This document shows positions 1 through 14,683 of a DNA stretch of 64,000 bases, piece by piece (position 1 is the first letter of the stretch; each line of letters begins with the position of its first letter). The position numbers and the translations under genes were made by a program. The stretch spans positions 32,384,764-32,448,763 of the forward strand of contig NC_041707.1 in the NCBI RefSeq assembly GCF_900700375.1, given 5' to 3'. This DNA comes from Denticeps clupeoides (Eukaryota > Chordata > Actinopteri > Clupeiformes > Denticipitidae). The notes beneath the pieces are model-generated. The model was not told the origin of the DNA, made no database searches, and worked only from the letters and a program-made list of their open reading frames with translations.

Positions 1-1364
1 GGTCCGGCTCAAAGCCTGAAACATGTCCTCGGTGCCGCAGGTTCGTTCTCCAAGGAGCGCCTGTCACTTTCTAGAAGGGCGCCATGTTGACTAAACTTTG
101 CTCCGGAAAGAGATGGCTGCGCTCGTCAGCGCTGCACTGCCCCCTACAGTGCGGGAGGACGCGTCGCTCATCAGATCGCTCACTGACCCCTACGGCTCAT
201 GTACTTGCTTTGTGAATTAAAGTGAATAAAACGGCCTCGACAGCATTTGTGTCGTGCTTATTAATTCGAATGGTCGCCACTCGCCAGAAGACTGGGCACG
301 TAGTCCGCGTGGAGCGGTGCACCCTGGGATATGCTGCAGTGTCGCCGTGACTTTGAACGCCATCAGATACGATAACAGCAAAAACACACAGACACACACA
401 CACACTTACACGATCGGCCGCTTTCGGGTATTTGCTTTATTCAGCTTTATTCATTTAAACTAGTTTAAGGGCTTTTTTTATGGTTTGTTTCAAGAACAAC
501 TGTTACTTGGATTGGATGAGCACACAGAACAGAAGCTCAAATATGCAGACAAAAGCTCCCAGGTTCCTCACAGGGTTCTCATACTGCCCAGATTCTTTTA
601 CTTCATTCGAAACGAACCTTAACTCAGGTACATTTTGGAACATTTTAAAATACTTTTAAAATCTAAATATATACGGAATTATATTTTAACTTTGTCCAAA
701 TTGGTATTATTCATATACATTTGGATTGTGATTGCAATTGTGTTATTTGCACCTCAAACTGAAGCAGTGTGAGAATTTTCCAAATGAGGAAGAAAGGAGC
801 CGACCAACAAACAATGAAACTAAAATTCATTAAATTTCTACGGAGCTGGAGCTGGGTGACATCCTGTGGACAGAATTCGTACGCAGCGCTCAAACACGGA
901 CAGCTTTGCCAAGATTCGAACGTCCTTGCCTTACGAACACTTGGTCGAGAATTCGCACGGCAGCTCTACGGCCGTGATGGAATGCTAATCTCCGAGCTCA
1001 GGCATTACGAGGCCGAATTCTGTCGACGGGAAGCTGCAGTGCGACTCAGCCGACTAACTACGCGTTCTCTTTGCAACGGCGGACATCTTGAGTTGAGTGT
1101 GGAGAAGAAGGGGGACTCTCACGGGTGGAACTCTTGTGTCGCACAAGGGCTCGAAGTTCTTCAGATCGATGTCTTGGGTTTGGGCGATGGTGATGGTGAT
1201 GGTGATGACGGTGGGAGGCAGAATTCGGGGTTGAAAGACAAATGTGTTTATGAGTAATGGTTGGACTTTGGAGGAAACTTGAGATTTCGGGAAATGGGCT
1301 TTGGCAGACATGGGTTTAGGTTAGAGGTTTGAGGTTTGATGTTTAAATGTTGTATTGATGAGGC
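1..1364. other. Left flank, no recognised gene
   Basis: Positions 1-200 are CpG-rich and contain, on the minus strand, an ATGGCG motif and a TTCCGG ETS-like site. This could be the promoter or 5' end of a minus-strand gene lying to the left; a short frame beginning ATGTTTCAG at about position 24 runs off the window. A CA/TG repeat lies near 385-405 and a GATGGT repeat near 1188-1210. The stretch 770-1310 has open frames on both strands, but neither resembles a known family. It could be 3' untranslated sequence of the neighbouring filament gene. Confidence 0.3.
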
Positions 1365-2988
1365 TTAAGCCAGAGCAGGGAGGGCTGAAAAGGTCAGACG
1401 GATCTCCTCGCCCTCTAGGAGTTTCCTGTGCAGATTAACAGAAGGCAGAAGCAGATCATCAGAACATCTAGCGTGTTAACATGGTGGACAACGCACATTC
1501 ATTTACTTGACCAAAAATAACAGTGAATGACTGTTTTGCTGTGTTTCTAGTGTCACTGTACCTGTATGCTGCAATTTCGATGTCCAGAGCCATCTTCACG
1601 TTCAGAAGCTCCTGATATTCCCTCAGGTACCGCGACATCTCCTCCTTCGCATCACCGATGTCTCTCTCCAGATCCATGATTTTCTCCTGGAAAATCAATG
1701 TGGTGCCTTAGTGCTGTGACAGAAATGCTGGCCCTGCTGTTCAGTAATGATAAGGGAAGTGGTTCTGAACCTCTTCTCACAGCCGTGTTTACTCTCTACT
1801 GTCAAAGTTTTTTTGTTCAAATAAAACTGAGGAAACGCCAACCTCTACCCTACTATACATGTAGTATGTTGTCGCAATACCATTACATGGTTAGTAATAC
1901 TATGAATTCACAATTATATAGTGTAGACTTATATAGTGGAGTATGATTATAATTATCAATGCGATCACCTATGGGACAAGGTCTACCTGGTACTTTGTAA
2001 CCTCCTTGCCCTGCGCCTCCTCCAGCTCCGTGAGTTGTGAGTTTAGTGAATCGATGGCGCTCCGCAGAGCCTCCACTTCGGCCGAACGGGCTTTCAGCTG
2101 CCTCCGGTATTCAGCTGTTTCCGTGCGCACCGCACGGACGGCCTCCTCGTTCCGCTGCACCACCTCGGCCGCCGCCGTCATCTTTCCGCGGAACCAGTCC
2201 TCGGCCGCAAGCGTGTTACGCCCCGCCAGCCATTCATACTGTGACCGGATCTCCCTCAGCGCACCTGAGAGGTCAGCCCCACCCACCGGCACGCCCACAG
2301 CATCCCTGCCCGCTGCCAGGGCCTGCAGCTCTGCCCTCAGGCCCGCCTCCTCCTCCGTGAACACCTTGCGCAGGAATCGGACCTCCATCGTCAGAGAGAC
2401 CAAGCTTGCGTCGCCGTCACAGTTCCCCAGCACCGCCCTGCTGGCCTCTTCACGCGTCTGCCGCAGGGCCTCCTCCGCCTGGCCCCGCCGTTCCGACTCG
2501 TCCTCCCAGCGCTCGCGGAGCCTCGCCAGTTCTTCCCGCACATGATCGCGCTGCGCCTCCATGCGTGACTTCTCCACGGCCTCCTCATGCAGCTGCGCCC
2601 TGAGGCCCCGCGCCTCGTCCTCATAGAGCCTCTGCAGGCGAGATGGGTTTCCCAAGCTGCGGCGCAGGGCCTCCAGCTGGGCCAGCAGGGCCCGGTTGTG
2701 GTGCTCCAACTCTCGCACGCGCTCGATGTAGCAGGCGAAGCGGTCGTTCAGGTCCACCAGTTGCTCTCGCTCCTGAGCCCTCACCCCCCGGAGCTCAGCA
2801 CTCACCGCGCTGGCCTGCGCCAGGTCCCTTCTCTCCAGTGGCATGGCGCGTTCACAGCGCACGACCCCTTTCCGGTACAGCCCTGAGGTCCAGGGCTGCG
2901 AGGGACGGAGGAGTCGAGAGGAGACCCGAGGAGAGTCGTCCCATGGGCATCGAGAGAAGGAAGAAAAAAGGAATGGATCACAGCTCAT
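1365..2988 (-). CDS. Type IV intermediate filament protein (neurofilament/alpha-internexin-like) with a vestigial tail
   Basis: Cytoskeletal filament subunit. Three coding exons: 1987-2988, 1562-1686 and 1365-1425, giving 395 residues. The head (about residues 1-75) is short and Arg/Ser-rich. The rod begins at the helix-initiation motif [19 protein letters not shown] (about 80-98) and ends with [22 protein letters not shown] (to about 383). The 125-bp second exon and the two intron positions are those I recall for neurofilament/internexin genes, not for the many-intron type III genes. Sequence around the head-rod boundary ([19 protein letters not shown]) resembles NEFL. I chose the upstream ATG because its frame keeps a neurofilament-like head; a second ATG lies 48 codons in. 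Only 12 residues follow the EGEE motif, whereas NEFL and INA have tails of roughly 100 residues or more. The paralogue is not certain (nefl-, nefm- or ina-like). Confidence 0.85.
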
Positions 2989-3136
2989 GGTGACAGGATG
3001 GTTCTGTTTCTGATGGTTTTATGATGGAATTCGTGGTTGTTGCTGTTTTTTTTAAGTCCCCCTTGTTCTGCACACCATCGGTAAAGATGAACGGGCCGTT
3101 TGCACTGCACCAGTTTGGAAATGGTGCAGAGCACTG

Positions 3137-3145
3137 CTTTATATA
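3137..3145 (-). promoter_or_regulatory. TATA box of the intermediate filament gene
   Basis: On the minus strand the sequence reads TATATAAAG, about 150 bases upstream of the chosen ATG at 2988. That predicts transcription starting near 3110 and a 5' UTR of about 120 bases. A CA repeat (3151-3172) lies immediately upstream. Confidence 0.55.
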
Positions 3146-3150
3146 GGAAC

Positions 3151-3172
3151 ACACACACACACACACACACAC
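3151..3172. repeat. (CA)n microsatellite
   Basis: About eleven CA units directly upstream of the filament gene TATA box. Confidence 0.9.
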
Positions 3173-3765
3173 ATATTCTGGGCTTTCATCAGAAGTGTCA
3201 GCTCCTGCCTAGCCAATAGGAGAGCCTTGCAGTGAGGCAAGGTGCGGGTTGGTTTTGCGACTCAGCAGCAGACCCTGCGTGGTAGGGCACAGTCTTTTTC
3301 CCAATTATCACACTGATCACAGTGATCACAGAAGAAAGATTTCCTCAGAATTAGGAGGCTGACACCCAAGACAGCACGAGAAGCTCTCTGTATACATTAG
3401 AAAGGTTAAAGCAAAGAGGAGGTTTTTTATTTTTTGCCTCTTCACTGCATGAAAAAAATCAGTGCGAGCGTTATCTTAAAAACCAAACATTTTTTACAAT
3501 CCTTCTTGTCCTTCCCTGAGTGTCGAGGAAGGAGAGGGAAAAGAGCAGAAATGAACCTGCTGATTCGGTTCCCTCTCTCATCTTCACAAGAATGCTTGGG
3601 TTCAGCCCTAATGAGCAAATGTACCAGAGTGACCTTGAGCCTGAAATGCATGGAGGAAATCAACAGATTTTTAAAAAATGCATTATGCCCGAGTGCTCAC
3701 TTTATATGCCCGTACGCATGCATGCTTGCTCAACTCTTTCATTTACAAGTCTGTTAAAAGATATA

Positions 3766-4196
3766 CAGTGCAGGCCAAAAGTTTGGACACACCTTCTCAT
3801 TTAATGTGTTTTCTTTATTTTCATGACCATTTACATTGGTAGATTCTCACTGAAGGCATCAAAACTATGAATGAACACATGTGGAGTTATGGACTTAACA
3901 AAAAAAGGTGAAATTACTAAAAACATGTTTTCCAACAGTCTTGAAGGAGTTCCCTTCACAGTCTTGTTGGCCCGTTTGCCTTCACTCTGCGGTCCAGCTC
4001 ACCCCAAACCATCTCGATTGGGTTCAGGTCCGGTGACTGTGGAGGCCAGATCTCCACTTTTTGTTAAGTACATAACTCCACATGTGTTTATTCATAGTTT
4101 TGATGCCTTCAGTGAGAATCTACCAATGCAAATGGTCATGAAAATAAAGAAAACACATTGAATGAGAAGGTGTGTCCTAACATTTGGCCTGCACTG
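3766..4196. mobile_element. Tc1-like short element (MITE-like), copy 1
   Basis: A 431-bp element flanked by TA dinucleotides. Its ends are inverted repeats of about 100 bases beginning CAGTGCAGGCCAAAAGTTTG. The interior (about 3943-4065) is the antisense of the C-terminal part of a Tc1 transposase; on the minus strand it encodes the usual PDLNPIEMVW-type region. The rest of the transposase is missing, so the copy cannot move by itself. A second copy of the same family is at 20419-20848. Confidence 0.8.
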
Positions 4197-4487
4197 TATC
4201 TCTATTCAAAAAGTGATTTTGCTGTTGCATTTTTAAAAAAAAGTTTACCTTCCTATCAGCTACATTTATAAAATTATTTTTGATGGTTATGTGCTATTGA
4301 CTGTTTAACAGTGTACTTCACTTCACCTATAATCTTCACTTATAATGCTTCAAATAAAGAACTTTATGTTAACCAGATTGATATTCAATAATTTAAGAAT
4401 CAATATATTGCCAATTTGCACAGCAATACAAAACATAGAAACGGTTAACTCTGTTATTAAATGCAATACAGTCAAAGTTTTGTTGCA

Positions 4488-4698
4488 CCTGCCCTAGCGG
4501 GTAAGGAAAAAAAATATCAGAAGGTTGCCAACCACCAAGGTGCCACTGAGCAAAGCACCGTCCCAACACACTACTCCCCTGGCGCCTGTCATGGCTGCAC
4601 ACTGCTCACTGAGGGTGATGGTTAAAAGCAGAGGACACATTTTGTTGTGTCACCATGTGCTGTGGTGCAGTGACAATCACTTCACTTTCACTAACATT
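4488..4698 (+). repeat. tRNA-derived SINE, family B (diverged)
   Basis: It shares the body seen at 8424-8672: AGAAGGTTGCC, then GCACCGTCCC, then TGCCCACTGCTCAC-like and AGCAGAGGACACATTT, ending in CACTTCACTTTCA. The tRNA-like head is partly eroded. Confidence 0.75.
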
Positions 4699-5122
4699 TG
4701 TGCTGGTGCATCTAACAAAAAAAGTTAGGCACACCAGTGCAAAAAGTTAGTCTTGAGCCCTGCTGTAATTTTGATCATAGGCACACTTCAAATATGAGAG
4801 CTGGCTTGGTGAGAAGAGATCAACTTAGAAAATGGAATAAATACAAGATCACTGACAATCTCCCTCAACCTGGAGTTCCATGCAAGATCACACCTCATGG
4901 GGTTCAAATTATCTTGAGAACGGTGAGGAAACAGCCCAGAACTACAGAGGGGGAACTGGTCAATGACCTTAAGAGAGAGCTGAGTAACAAAGGTCACTAC
5001 TAGTAACACACTACGTCACCATGTATTCAAATCTTGCAGCGTTCAAAAGTTCTCCCTGCATAAACCATTACGTCCAGGCCCGTCTAAAGTTTTCCAGCGA
5101 GCATTTGGATGGTCCAGAGGAG

Positions 5123-5311
5123 GATTGGTGGTAGTAGCATAGCGGTTAACACACTCGCATATGAACCAGAAGACCACAGTCACAGGTTCAAACCCCACTT
5201 ACTGCCATTGTCCTTGAGAAAGGCACTTGACCCTGAGTGTCTCTGGGAGGGTGTCCCTGTAACCACTAACTGTAAGTTGCTCTGGACAAGAGCGTCTGAT
5301 AAAGTCGCCCA
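5123..5311 (+). repeat. tRNA-derived SINE, family A (plus orientation)
   Basis: Begins GGTGGTAGTAGCATAGCGG, a degraded tRNA-like head, and ends GAGCGTCTGATAAAGTCGCC. Compare the better preserved copy at 59822-60008. It is inserted in a Tc1 copy. Confidence 0.8.
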
Positions 5312-5453
5312 ATCAGTAGTTACAGGGACAGTCCCCGCTGGAGCAACTTAGGGTTAAGTGTCTTGCTCAGGGACACAAGGGTAGTAAGTGGGATTTGAAC
5401 CTGGGTCTTCTGGTTCATAGGCGAGTGTGTTACCCACTAGGCTACTACCAAGA
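5312..5453 (-). repeat. tRNA-derived SINE, family A (minus orientation)
   Basis: Reverse complement of the family A consensus, truncated at its 3' end and joined tail-to-tail with the preceding copy. It shows the CAGGGACACAAGGGTAGTAAG and CTGGTTCATAGGCGAGTGTG blocks. Confidence 0.85.
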
Positions 5454-6199
5454 ACACCATACCCACTGTGAAGCAGGGGTGTGGAAACATTATGCTTAGG
5501 GGCTGCTGTTCTGCAAAGAGAACAGGATGAATGGGGCCATGGATCATGAGATTTTGGGCAAAAACCTCCTTCCATCAGGGAGAGCAATGAAGATGAAACG
5601 TGGCTGGATCTTCCAGCATGACAATGGTCCCAAACACACAGCAACGAATGAGCGGCTACGTAAATGGCGTTCCAAGGTTCTGGAGTCTCCAGACCTCAGT
5701 CCAGTAAAGAATCTGTGCCCAGCAACAGCCCCAAAACATCACAGCTCTTGAGAAGATCCGCATGGAAGAATGGGACAAAATACCAGCTACAGTGTGTGCA
5801 AACCTGGTAAAAGACCTACAGGAACCGTTTGACCTCTGTCATTGCCAACCAAGGTTACGTTACAAAGTATTCATTTTTTAATTTTGCTATTGACCAAATA
5901 TTATTTCCTGCAGCATTATACAAATAAAAAAAAACATTCTTTTTTTTTTACATTCTGTCTCTCACAGTTGAAGTGTACCAAATAGTTTTTTTGGCCCACA
6001 TTAATAATTTCATCTAAAAAAAAAAAAAAAACATTCTGGGATACCCTTGTATTTCTAATAAGTAAACGCAGCACAAGACTGTTATATTAAAAATGTAGTT
6101 TAGTCGTTTAGATTAGGAAAATATTCGTGTGAAAACAAGGAAAGCAGGTGGATTAATACTAATACTAATAATAATAATTATTATTATTATTGAGTAATG

Positions 6200-6418
6200 A
6201 CCGCGTCGCGACTCGTGTGTAAGTGGTGAGTAGACGCCGCCAGTTCGCCCCGCTACCGGACGCGGTTCGACGTTTAAATCCCCGTTCAGGCCGGTCCGGA
6301 GAACACGGGGCGTCGGCAGCACCAGGAAGGTGAAGGCGCAGCACGTGTCCGTTTAAAGAGGCGTTTAGAGAAGAAGAAGAAGAAGAAGAAGAAGAAGAAG
6401 AAGAAGAAGAAGAAGAAG

Positions 6419-6449
<31 letters not shown>

Positions 6450-6579
6450 TGCACGCGGGAAGCGGGAGCGCGCGAGCCCGCGAGCACGTGACGCGTCGGC
6501 TACTTTCCATCGTTTGGACAGTTATCGCAGGTTGTTATGACAACACACTCCTCTAATCCGGAAACGAGTCCAGCTAAAG
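6200..6579 (+). promoter_or_regulatory. pcgf1 CpG-rich promoter region
   Basis: CpG density rises sharply from about 6200 and stays high to about 7320, covering exon 1 and the start of intron 1. A CACGTGAC E-box lies at 6485-6492. No TATA box is seen. A GAA repeat occupies 6369-6449. Confidence 0.55.
6369..6449. repeat. (GAA)n trinucleotide microsatellite
   Basis: An uninterrupted run of about 27 AAG/GAA units in the pcgf1 promoter region, ending about 130 bases upstream of the start codon. The opposite strand reads as a poly-phenylalanine frame, which is an artefact of the repeat. Confidence 0.95.
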
Positions 6580-11366
<4,787 letters not shown>

Positions 11367-11484
11367 AACAGCCAGAAAGCCACAGAATGGATGACCTCCC
11401 TTCTCCTGGATGTTTATAGAAAATACTTTCTATTTTACTATTCTCTCATACAGTTTTGTGCATTTTCTGATGTATATTTTTTAA

Positions 11485-11490
11485 AATAAA
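11485..11490 (+). terminator. pcgf1 polyadenylation signal
   Basis: AATAAA about 120 bases after the pcgf1 stop codon. Confidence 0.6.
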
Positions 11491-11636
11491 ACGTTTTATT
11501 TCCAAGTGTTGATGTTGCAATCCAATATTTATAACTTAGGTGACCAAAATAGTTTTATGGTGGTCACGAACAGTGGGACCATTTTTAAAAACCATTGTGT
11601 AGTGCAACACTCCATTATCCACCTGGGATGTCAGGC

Positions 11637-11642
11637 TTTATT
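11637..11642 (-). terminator. Candidate ttc31 polyadenylation signal
   Basis: TTTATT on the plus strand reads AATAAA on the minus strand, about 600 bases after the ttc31 stop. The two convergent 3' UTRs would then end within about 120 bases of each other. Confidence 0.4.
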
Positions 11643-12243
11643 TAAAAACAGAGGAAACAGCAGGTATTGAACAAAACCCGATTAAGACTCTTGACTTTGT
11701 AATGGCTCTGAATTAAAAATGAACATTATACAAAAACATTACTTTGGCACAAACTAAAATATGGCAACTTATTTTAATTTTAATTCCTTGGGTTATGCAA
11801 GTCAAACACTGCATAAGGCATCCATAATTCTGTCCAAAAAAACTAATTGAGAACTTTGGCACGTTGCTTAAGGCGATCCACCAAAAAATATCTGGTGTTC
11901 CTTTTATGACTGAAGATTTTATTCCCCCAAACTGACAGATAAAAAATTATGAACCAATGAAGCACTGAATAAAGTTCCCTCCCCCATCATTCTGTAAGGT
12001 CTGAATCGAAAGATTAAATGACATGCAGTTACAAACAAGGAAGTGGGTAGGTAGAGATTGTACTTGCTTTTTCAGTATGCATGGTTAGTTATCATGTGAG
12101 ATTAAAATGAAGAATCATCTGGATCAGAAATCCAGTGTTCCGTGTTCCCTTAAAAGACGCTCTAATGAAGGCCTTCTTTCTGAAAACACCCGGTCTGGAT
12201 GCAGTGGCAGAGCAGGGTCAGCGTGCATGCTGGGAAGAGCACG

Positions 12244-14637
12244 TTATTTGGCTTTGGGAAGGTCAATCCCCTTGTTCTCCGGTATGTGTCTGTAGGTACA
12301 GCGTGTTTTTTTAATGCAGCCTGTCGTCCTCCAGAAGTGACACTCATCAGGCATTTTACTGAAAGGGAGGAGAAACAGGGAGGTGGTCATCAAACAACGT
12401 CATGTGACACAGCTCTAAACATTCTCTGTACCATGCTATAAGATCTAATGCATCTATGAATAAATGAATGAAGTGAATGCCCAGTGCACACAACAAAATG
12501 TGGTCTCTGCATTTTACCCATCACCCTTAGTGAGCAGTGGGCAGCCATGACAGGCACCCGAGGAGCAGTGCGTGGGGACGGGGCTTTGGCGGCTCGGGAT
12601 TCGAGGCGGCAACCTTCCGATTACAGGTCCACTTCCTTACCCACTAAGCAATCACTGCCCCAAATGCTGGCCATTCAGACATTAAAACTTCAGTGAAATA
12701 CACCACAGAATAAGTCACATACTATTGACATGTTGGGATACGAGGTGCATTAAAAACATTTTGCACTGCACAGACACAAAGAACCATCTAAAGCGGCAAG
12801 CGGTTGCCGAAATTCTTTAATGTGAGCATCAGATTCCTTTTTTCAGGTCTACTTGCAAGGATAAAATGATGTGGCATGGGATTTTGTAGAGGTATGCAGC
12901 CGCAGCTTATTCATTTTACTTTATACTTTGAAGGACGTTCCTTGAAATCTGGATTTGAGATAAAAATGGGGCTGGCACAATGTTTGATCTAACAGCCAAT
13001 CAGAACACAGTCTCTACTCAGACAATACAGTACCACTGATTATTAACCATGAACACACATAAGCTGAATTTCACAACCTGGCAAAAAGGAGTTTTAGGCT
13101 TTTGCAACCACATCTTCATAAATCATAGCAATAAAACCCTTGTAATGCAGGTTGTGGTTTTGTTTCCAAAAGGTTATTTGCAACTCAGGCACAAGTAAAG
13201 AGCTACAATCAGTCATTGCATCAAGTAAATCAGAAAAATACATTAGACCTTTGATGTCCAAGCAATCCACAAACAATAACATCCTGTACACCATGAATTG
13301 AGTGCACTGCTGAAATGTAAGCGTGTAAGTTTACCCGTTAGAATCTGTTGAAGCACTCTTAGATGCACCCAGATGTGTGTGAATTCTATCTGGAAAACGT
13401 ACAAGCAGGGCGAACGAATCAATTACTCGACCCTGTCAAAACACACACACACAAAATTAACATTTAAATTTGAATTCAAAACATGCCATGTACAAACAAT
13501 CATGTTGTCAGCCTTCCTATACGCTCCCTGACAAGTCTTGTCGCTTATCTATTTTGTAGAAACACCTGCTATGAACCTGGCTTAATTGATGCTAAAACCC
13601 TACCAAATAATGTTTAATGCATTGAAATGAATTAGTTTCACTGAAAAAAGATTTATCATTTAATCAAGACAGAAAGGTTAAATTTTTACTAAAGTTTTAT
13701 AGCCTATACAGAAATTGAACAAATTTACAGCAAATAGCAAGGCACTTAACCCTACACCAAGACACTTAACCCTAAGTTGTTCCAGGGGGGGACTGTCCCT
13801 GTAACTACTGATTGTAATGCGCTTCTAGACACTGATTCAACCATGGAGGCCATTTCGAGACAGAATCAGACAAAATGTTCTGGTTGACACAGGGACTTCA
13901 GGTGACCAGGTCCCATGGAGCTCTGCTGCAGAGTAAAAGGGACTGGCCTTGGATTTTCGAGCCGACAAACGGTCCTCTTGAACAGTTGTCTTGCGGGGTC
14001 TGCCTGACCTGGGCTTGTCAAAAAATTCTGCAGTCTCTTCAAATCCTTTTTTTTATCCTCTGTAATTGACGCTGAGACTGTGACATTGAAGGTGTCTGCC
14101 ACATCAGCAGTGGATCTGGTCTTCATCCTCTTGATAATCAACACTTTAGTCTCAGGATGAATTTGAATGTTTCAGAGGTCTAGCTGCAGTTGATGTGAAG
14201 GTCTAATGTACTGGGGTTCTTTTTATACACACCTGAGACCTAATTGATCAATTATTAGTCACAGGTGAAGCTCATATGACAAGGTAACAACACTTATGTC
14301 TTTGCAAAAATTGACTCAATGGGCTTTACCGAGCTTTGAATATTAGAATACTTTTTGACAGTTTAGTTTTGCACTGAAACAATATTGGGAATATGCTGTT
14401 GGGAATAAGATGATCAATCAACTTGATTAGAAATATTTCAGCTGCACTTGAGGTCAATATGTACACAAGCGACAAGACTTTTGTCAGGGACTGTATAATG
14501 GTCTCATATACACACACACACATACATGCATCTGTTCAACTGCTTTCTCGCTGTCTGCCTTTTTGATGTAGTTGACAAATGCACAGCCTTTCCCCTTCAG
14601 AACCTTCACACTGTGAACAGGCCCAATACTGCAGATG

Positions 14638-14683
<46 letters not shown>

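Larger units (their letters stand above)
4735..6000 (+). mobile_element. Decayed Tc1-like transposon interrupted by two SINEs
   Basis: Plus-strand frames match a Tc1 transposase in two parts. Positions 4786-5122 give [11 protein letters not shown] and [20 protein letters not shown] (helix-turn-helix region). Positions 5455-5760 give the catalytic-core part with NTIPTVKQG and [12 protein letters not shown]. The two parts are separated by a SINE pair at 5123-5453. The 3' end (about 5870-6000) resembles the usual Tc1 3' flank with CACAGTTGAAGTGTACC. The copy has frameshifts and stops and is not functional. Confidence 0.8.

Noticed and set aside
769-1311. Open frames on both strands of 85-162 codons
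   Set aside because: No family resemblance, a GATGGT repeat inside, and no splice context; more likely untranslated.
1943-2993. Several plus-strand frames (up to 200 codons) opposite the filament gene
   Set aside because: Shadows of the GC-rich minus-strand rod exon; compositions are Ser/Pro/Arg artefacts.
6286-6510. Minus-strand frame with a long poly-phenylalanine run
   Set aside because: It is the complement of the pure GAA microsatellite, not a protein.
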